Below are positions 59,755-64,000 of a stretch of DNA of 64,000 nt, piece by piece (the first letter of the stretch is position 1; every line of letters starts with the position of its first letter). Made by a program: the position numbers and the translations under genes. Below the pieces are notes generated by a model. That model was not told the origin of the DNA. It worked only from the letters and a program-made list of their open reading frames with translations, and ran no database searches. This stretch comes from Alistipes finegoldii DSM 17242 (GTDB lineage: Bacteria; Bacteroidota; Bacteroidia; Bacteroidales; Rikenellaceae). The stretch is from the NCBI RefSeq assembly GCF_000265365.1, contig NC_018011.1, positions 1,922,001 to 1,986,000 of the forward strand, given 5' to 3'.

Positions 59755-59964
59755 TTAGCAGTTGCCCTGCGATTTTTTGGTGTACTGGTTGTGTCCTTCG
59801 GGATTGTTGCTGCGCGATACGCGGCCCGTGGCGGACGACTGGCTTTTGGCGGTTCCTCGGCTCGTCGAGCTGGCGTGCGAGGTGGTCGTGCGGGACGACT
59901 TGGTCGCCGATTTGTTTTGTCCGGTCTGCGTGCGGCCGGCGGTCTTGTTGGTTGACTCTTTCAT
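59755..59964 (-). CDS. Small basic Ser/Thr-rich protein of unknown function
   Basis: 69 aa from the ATG at 59964 (upstream codons open to 60060 look unlike protein). Almost only K, R, S, T, N, Q and G, with no hydrophobic segment, and a C-terminal RVSRSNNPEGHNQYTKKS motif that resembles small stress-type proteins with the NPEG pattern. No Trp or Phe. It may be an intrinsically disordered stress protein. It has its own terminator and lies near catalase and amylase. Confidence 0.65.
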   Translation of the reverse strand: MKESTNKTAGRTQTGQNKSATKSSRTTTSHASSTSRGTAKSQSSATGRVSRSNNPEGHNQYTKKSQGNC

Positions 59965-60150
59965 GACTGATAAAGAATTTAGTTTGACATTGTGCTGTCG
60001 TTCGTGCCGAAAAAACCTTTCGGCCGAAAGCAAGTTTGTAACGCCGCACTGTTGACGCAATATGCGGCGTTGCTCGGAAAGAATACAAAACGTATACCAT
60101 TCCGGCCCGGCAGGCCGTTCTTTCGGCTGTTTCGGCCTATAGGGGACGCA

Positions 60151-61593
60151 TTATTTTTTGACCCAGACGGCCAGTTTTCCTCCGTGTACCCTGAAGAGGG
60201 CCTTGCCGTCGTCTCCGATGACTATTTCGTCGTCGTAGCTTCCCGTGATCTCGTGCCACGTCTCATTGGCATGCGTTACGCCTACGGACATCACCTTTTC
60301 GCCGTCTTCGCCGTTGGAGAGCAGCAGCGCAAGTCCCGAATCCGGATGCTGCTCGTCGCCTGCGCGGGTGAACCCCACGGTGTTGGGATGGTCGAAGTAG
60401 TCGGTCTGCTCGCCGAAAGCCCGCGAGCGGCGTGCGTCGAGCAGTATGTCGAGAACGGCCCGGTGGGGCGACGCTTCGCCCTTCATGCTGTAATAGTCGC
60501 CGTAGAAGATGCAGGGGTACCCCTCCTTCATCAGCAGGATCAGGCCGTACGCCAGCGGCTTGAACCACGACTTGACCTGCGATTCGAGCGAACTGCCGCG
60601 CTGCGAGTCGTGGTTGTCCACGAACGTCACGGCGAGCGTGGGATGTTTCCGCACGAGGGTGTCGTCGAGCAGCGTCCGCAGGTCGAAATCGCGCCCCTGC
60701 TGCGAAGCGGTGAAGAGTTTGAAGTGAAGCGGCGCATCGAACAGGTCGATCTGGTGGTCCACGGCGTCGAGGTAGGCTTCCAGCGACTCGAAATCGCCGC
60801 TCCAGTATTCGCCGACGGCGTAGAACTCCTTGCCGCGCGAAGCCCGGACGCTGTGCATGAATTCGCCGATAAAGGTGTTGCGGATGTGTTTGAGCGCATC
60901 GAGACGCATGCCGTCGGCATCGAGCGTTTGGGCGATCCATGCGCCCCAGCGTTTCATCTCCTCGATCACTTCGGGATGGTCGAAATCCACGTCGTTGAAG
61001 ATCAGGAAGTCGTAATTCCCGTTCTCGCCGTCTACCCCTTCGCTCCACTTCTTGCCTTCGCCTTGGATGAGGTAGATGGCCCGCTTGCCGGTCTCGTAAA
61101 CCTGATCGGTTCCGGAGAAGTGGTACCAGTGCCATTTGAAGGGGGAGTACTTGTCGCCGCGCCCCGGAAAGGTATATCCGGTCCAGCCTTCGACTTCGAC
61201 GGGGGCGCCGATCACCTGCTCGCGGTTTTCGGGATCGACTTCGCAGGCCATGAACTTCTCGGTGTAGTCGGCGCCGGTTTTCTGGTTCATCACCGTGTCG
61301 ATATAGACCGAAATCCCGTTGGCGTGCAGCGCCGCGATCGCCTCCTCCAGCTCTTGTCGCGTGCCGTACTTGGTGCGGACGGTGCCTTTCTGGTCGAACT
61401 CGCCCAGATCGTAGAGGTCGTAGACGGCGTATCCCTCGTCCTGCTGTTCGTCGGCTTTGTAGGCCGGCGGGATCCAGACCGAGGTGACGCCGACGTCGTG
61501 CAGGTGTCGGGCGTCCTCTTTCAACTGCGTCCACAATTTACCGTCATTGGGCAGATTCCATTCGAAATACTGCATCATTACTCCGTTTTTCAT
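60151..61593 (-). CDS. Cytoplasmic alpha-amylase, GH13
   Basis: 480 aa from the ATG at 61593 (MKNGVMMQYFEWNL is the expected AmyA-like start); no signal peptide. GH13 regions: I YIDTVMNQKTG, II GMRLDALKHI with nucleophile Asp232, III AVGEYW with acid/base Glu262, IV FVDNHDS with His328-Asp329. Region I reads Asn-Gln where most members have Asn-His. It resembles E. coli AmyA and Bacillus liquefying amylases. It probably degrades storage glycogen or maltodextrin inside the cell. It is downstream of the catalase, separated by a terminator. Confidence 0.94.
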   Translation of the reverse strand: MKNGVMMQYFEWNLPNDGKLWTQLKEDARHLHDVGVTSVWIPPAYKADEQQDEGYAVYDLYDLGEFDQKGTVRTKYGTRQELEEAIAALHANGISVYIDTVMNQKTGADYTEKFMACEVDPENREQVIGAPVEVEGWTGYTFPGRGDKYSPFKWHWYHFSGTDQVYETGKRAIYLIQGEGKKWSEGVDGENGNYDFLIFNDVDFDHPEVIEEMKRWGAWIAQTLDADGMRLDALKHIRNTFIGEFMHSVRASRGKEFYAVGEYWSGDFESLEAYLDAVDHQIDLFDAPLHFKLFTASQQGRDFDLRTLLDDTLVRKHPTLAVTFVDNHDSQRGSSLESQVKSWFKPLAYGLILLMKEGYPCIFYGDYYSMKGEASPHRAVLDILLDARRSRAFGEQTDYFDHPNTVGFTRAGDEQHPDSGLALLLSNGEDGEKVMSVGVTHANETWHEITGSYDDEIVIGDDGKALFRVHGGKLAVWVKK

Positions 61594-61644
61594 AAATATA
61601 TGTATTTGATGTTTGCGGTATTTTGCTGCAAAGCGCATGCAAAA

Positions 61645-61680
61645 CAGGAAGAACGCTCCGGCTGAAATTCCGGAGCGTTC
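61645..61680 (-). terminator. Terminator between catalase and amylase genes
   Basis: GAACGCTCCGG (61651-61661) and CCGGAGCGTTC (61670-61680) form a perfect 11-bp stem; the minus strand continues TTCCTGTTTTGC. Confidence 0.82.
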
Positions 61681-61704
61681 ACACCCAGCGGGCCGACGGG
61701 ATAT

Positions 61705-62676
61705 TTAGTCCTGTTCGACCGGCTGGCGGCGGGACGCCTTGGTGTCTTGCGGTTCGTACTCGCACCACCGGAGGTTCTTCTCCGGCGTCGCCTTGCGGAT
61801 TTCGCCGCTGCGCTCCTTGCTGAGTTTCTTGTCCGCACTGCGCACCGAAGCTTCGGTGCGGGGTGTTCCCTGCGGTTTGAGCTGCGTGAGTCCGTCGGTT
61901 TCGAGCACCTGCTCGCGCGGGTCCTCGACATAGAGCCACTCTTCGCCCAGTCCGGTGCTTTCGCCCTCGTTCCACGGGCCGCGGGCATCCTCTCCCGTCG
62001 AATGATTGGAGTAGATGTTGCTGTAGCGGGGATCGCTCTGGAGCACTCCCGGCGGGAAGTTGGGCTGGATGGTCCCCAGCGCCGCTTCGAACTGCTGGAA
62101 GTGCGCCACTTCGCGTGTCATCAGGAAGTTGAGCGTCGCCAGCACGTCTTTGTCGTCGGTGAACTGCATCAGGTATTCGTAGACGATCTTGGCGCGCGAT
62201 TCGGCGGCTATGTCCGAACGCAGATCGACCGTCAGGTCGCTGTTGGCATTGACGTAGGAGCCTTGCCACGGCACGCCGTTGCTGTCGGTGAGACGCGGAC
62301 CGCCGCCCGTCAGTACGCCGAACTGCGGATTGATCGAAAAGGCCGAATGGATGAAATCGTCCTTCGAAATGCTTTCGCCGAAGACGTCGTTGCGCTCGGC
62401 CGCATCCTTCAGGTTGCCGTTGACGCCGGCGAGCAGCATCTGGATCGTGGCGCCGACGATTTCGAGGTGGCCCAGCTCTTCGGTGGCGATATCCATCAGC
62501 ATGTCGTATTTGTCCGGATAGGGGTTGTGGCAGGCGAACGCCTGCACGAAATACTGCATCGCGGCTTTCAGCTCGCCGTTGCCGCCGCCGAATTGTTCGA
62601 GCAGCAGCCGCGCGAAGCGGGGATCGGGTCTTGACACCCGCGCTTTGAACTGGAGTTCTTTGGAATGGTAAAACAT
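61705..62676 (-). CDS. Manganese catalase
   Basis: 323 aa. Two halves of a four-helix bundle supply the di-Mn site: Glu35 in GGNGELKAAMQYF, Glu67/His70 in IATEELGHLEIVG, and later Glu/His in LMTREVAHFQQFEAAL. It breaks down hydrogen peroxide without haem. The last roughly 75 residues form a hydrophilic tail not needed for the bundle. It is surrounded by small hydrophilic proteins, which fits an oxidative- or stationary-phase stress group. Confidence 0.97.
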   Translation of the reverse strand: MFYHSKELQFKARVSRPDPRFARLLLEQFGGGNGELKAAMQYFVQAFACHNPYPDKYDMLMDIATEELGHLEIVGATIQMLLAGVNGNLKDAAERNDVFGESISKDDFIHSAFSINPQFGVLTGGGPRLTDSNGVPWQGSYVNANSDLTVDLRSDIAAESRAKIVYEYLMQFTDDKDVLATLNFLMTREVAHFQQFEAALGTIQPNFPPGVLQSDPRYSNIYSNHSTGEDARGPWNEGESTGLGEEWLYVEDPREQVLETDGLTQLKPQGTPRTEASVRSADKKLSKERSGEIRKATPEKNLRWCEYEPQDTKASRRQPVEQD

Positions 62677-62718
62677 ATATTCGCTGTATTAAGTTGAACA
62701 TGCCGGAAGCCGGCCTGA

Positions 62719-63006
62719 CTATTGTTTCTGCTTGAGACTCTCCTCGTTCATGCGGCTTCCGATGCTCTGTTCCCGGTCGGAGCCCTTCTCCTCCCAGTAC
62801 GAGCCTTTCTTCGAGCCGTATTGCTCCTTGTTGTCCGGCTGTGGCCGGTAGCTGCTGCCTTCGGTGCCGCCTGCGTGCATGCCGCTGTTGTCGCGGTTGT
62901 GGCTCCGGCTGTCGAGGTCGTTCGTATTGCCGTTTTGCATCGGGGCGCTCTGCGTATCGTTTTGCTGTTCACGGCTTTCGCCGTGCATCTGGTTTGTCTT
63001 GTCCAT
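62719..63006 (-). CDS. Small hydrophilic protein of unknown function
   Basis: 95 aa from the ATG at 63006. Very rich in N, Q, S, G, D and E, with almost no hydrophobic residues and no signal peptide; contains KKGSYWEEKGSDREQS. It is predicted to be disordered, similar in style to stress-induced hydrophilins. It lies 42 bases upstream of the manganese catalase on the same strand, so the two may be co-transcribed. Family not recognised. Confidence 0.7.
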   Translation of the reverse strand: MDKTNQMHGESREQQNDTQSAPMQNGNTNDLDSRSHNRDNSGMHAGGTEGSSYRPQPDNKEQYGSKKGSYWEEKGSDREQSIGSRMNEESLKQKQ

Positions 63007-63017
63007 AATCGTGATTT

Positions 63018-63287
63018 TTAAATGATTCGGTTTAATCTGTCCGTCCCGGATTCGGGGCGGTCGTGACCTTCGGTCTTGACGATCTTGTTGTAAAGGCCCA
63101 TGATCAGCAGCGGGGCGGCCCACTGGCCGACGAGCAGCGCTGCGGATTTACGGCCGCGGAACATCATGCAGGCCGAGACCGCCAATGCGCCCAGACCGGC
63201 GCTCAGGTAGACCATCGAGGGAATTTTGGAGGTCTTTTTTTCTACGGCAACGGTAACCTTGCCTTCTTGTGATTTGTCGTTTGTCAT
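63018..63287 (-). CDS. Small membrane protein of unknown function
   Basis: 89 aa. A short charged N terminus, then a Gly/Ala-rich hydrophobic helix (MVYLSAGLGALAVSACMMF) and a second helix (SAALLVGQWAAPLLIMGLYN), then a charged tail ending TDRLNRII. Small two-helix proteins of this kind are often stress-induced. It lies 11 bases upstream of the hydrophilic protein gene in the same orientation. Confidence 0.72.
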   Translation of the reverse strand: MTNDKSQEGKVTVAVEKKTSKIPSMVYLSAGLGALAVSACMMFRGRKSAALLVGQWAAPLLIMGLYNKIVKTEGHDRPESGTDRLNRII

Positions 63288-63301
63288 GATTGTACGGGTT
63301 T

Positions 63302-63328
63302 AAAAACCGGAGCAGTTTCCTGCTCCGG
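63302..63328 (-). terminator. Rho-independent terminator after the spondin-domain gene
   Basis: CCGGAGCAG (63307-63315), loop TTTC, CTGCTCCGG (63320-63328); the minus strand continues TTTTTAAACCC. Confidence 0.88.
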
Positions 63329-63353
63329 CCGCAATTAACACACACGACGATCC

Positions 63354-64000
63354 TTAGTAGATCGTTATCTTGACGATTCCGTCGACGGCGGGAACCGGGT
63401 AGGTGTCGCCGACTGCGCTGATGGCCTTGTCTTCGGGCATCAGCGTTCCGCCGAATACGGACTGGGCATTGCCGGCGCCGGGATACTGGCTTACGGCCGT
63501 ACCGTCGTCGAGCAGGACGGTCTTGCTCGTTATGTCGCCTTTGGTCAGTGCGTTAAGCTCAGGACCGTTGGCGAAGAACCAGTCGTTCGAATAGCCGAAC
63601 ATCGTTGCGAACGCTACCTTTTCGTTGGCTGCGGCCTCATAGGTGCATTCCATGCTCTCGCCCGGCAGGGCGGTCTTCGTAATCGTGTAGATCTTGCGCA
63701 CCTGCGGGACTTTTTCGAGCGAAGCTTTCAGCTGTCCCGGATCGCCGCGCTGTGCGAGAGCCGCCAGACCGAGCTGTGCGTCTTTCTGTCCCAGCTGATA
63801 GATCGGGTTGGTGTTGCCCGTGTAGACTACTACGATGGCGCCGTGCAGCGTGGTGATGATTCCCGTCTGATCGGCTACGAGCGACTTCAGGGGATCGACG
63901 TTGCCCGCTTCGGCCAGTTTGGTCAGCTCCACGCCCGATTTCTGATCGACGTTGAAGAACGGCTTCTCCATCACCAGCTTGCCGTCGAGCATGTTCGATA
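63354..64000 (-). CDS. Spondin-domain protein (partial, cut by window end)
   Basis: The frame runs into the window end; an internal Met lies at 63992 but the sequence upstream (Ser-Asn before MLDGKLV) continues the domain, so the N terminus is missing. The visible 214 or so residues carry Spondin_N-type sequence: ALPGESMECTYEAAANEKVAFATMFGYSNDWFFANGPEL and TAVSQYPGAGNAQ. In bacteria such proteins are exported beta-sandwich proteins of unclear role. A terminator follows. Confidence 0.82.
   Translation of the reverse strand, partial: SNMLDGKLVMEKPFFNVDQKSGVELTKLAEAGNVDPLKSLVADQTGIITTLHGAIVVVYTGNTNPIYQLGQKDAQLGLAALAQRGDPGQLKASLEKVPQVRKIYTITKTALPGESMECTYEAAANEKVAFATMFGYSNDWFFANGPELNALTKGDITSKTVLLDDGTAVSQYPGAGNAQSVFGGTLMPEDKAISAVGDTYPVPAVDGIVKITIY

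Overview
The window is about 64 kb of a high-GC Bacteroidota chromosome. It is most likely Bacteroidales close to Alistipes/Rikenellaceae. The phylum call rests on a SusC/SusD pair, many short-signal lipoproteins, a TamB plus TamL-type lipoprotein pair, and Bacteroidota-type promoters (TTTG, 19 bases, TAnnTTTG; the clearest is at 46088-46118). The genus call is inference.

Region 1 (1-16.1 kb) is the ribosomal supercluster on the plus strand. It starts with the end of fusA, then S10-L3-L4-L23-L2-S19-L22-S3-L16-L29-S17-L14-L24-L5-S14, and after a gap S8-L6-L18-S5-L30-L15-secY-map-infA-L36-S13-S11-S4-rpoA-L17. The order is canonical except for a 920-base gene-free break between rpsN and rpsH. 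The break starts with a terminator-like hairpin, continues as GC- and purine-rich sequence full of GNRA-loop hairpins, and ends with a new promoter for rpsH. It looks like a large structured RNA and is the most unusual object in the window.

Region 2 (16.1-17.7 kb) is an intact-looking IS3-family (IS150-like) element just after rplQ, followed by a 21-base tandem repeat.

Region 3 (17.8-34.6 kb) is a divergent nutrient-utilisation locus. Leftward: SusC, SusD, a calcineurin-like phosphoesterase lipoprotein, a lipoprotein with tandem binding modules, and a xylose-isomerase-like TIM-barrel lipoprotein. Rightward: ribulokinase, a hexuronate-type MFS transporter, an FAD oxidoreductase, an exported EEP-fold phosphatase/nuclease, and an exported MINPP-like histidine phosphatase. 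It has no glycoside hydrolase, polysaccharide lyase or visible regulator, but three exported phosphoesterases, so a phosphorylated polyol, sugar or inositol phosphate is a plausible substrate. The susC gene carries a G9 tract near its start that could allow phase switching.

Region 4 (34.6-49.7 kb) is mostly housekeeping: tpiA, lysS, a PAP2 phosphatase, an MBOAT/SGNH O-acetylation pair, a YugP-like zinc peptidase, an SDR, a LolC/E-type permease, menG/ubiE, small envelope proteins, a Cys-rich lipoprotein, an Fe-S flavoprotein, a radical-SAM/DUF pair linked to DNA repair, and tRNA-Ser(GGA).

Region 5 (49.8-64 kb) has tamL-tamB, dinB, a nitroreductase, tspO, a cytoplasmic alpha-amylase, a manganese catalase, several tiny hydrophilic or membrane proteins, and a spondin-domain protein cut by the window end. 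The last part resembles a stationary-phase or oxidative-stress cluster.
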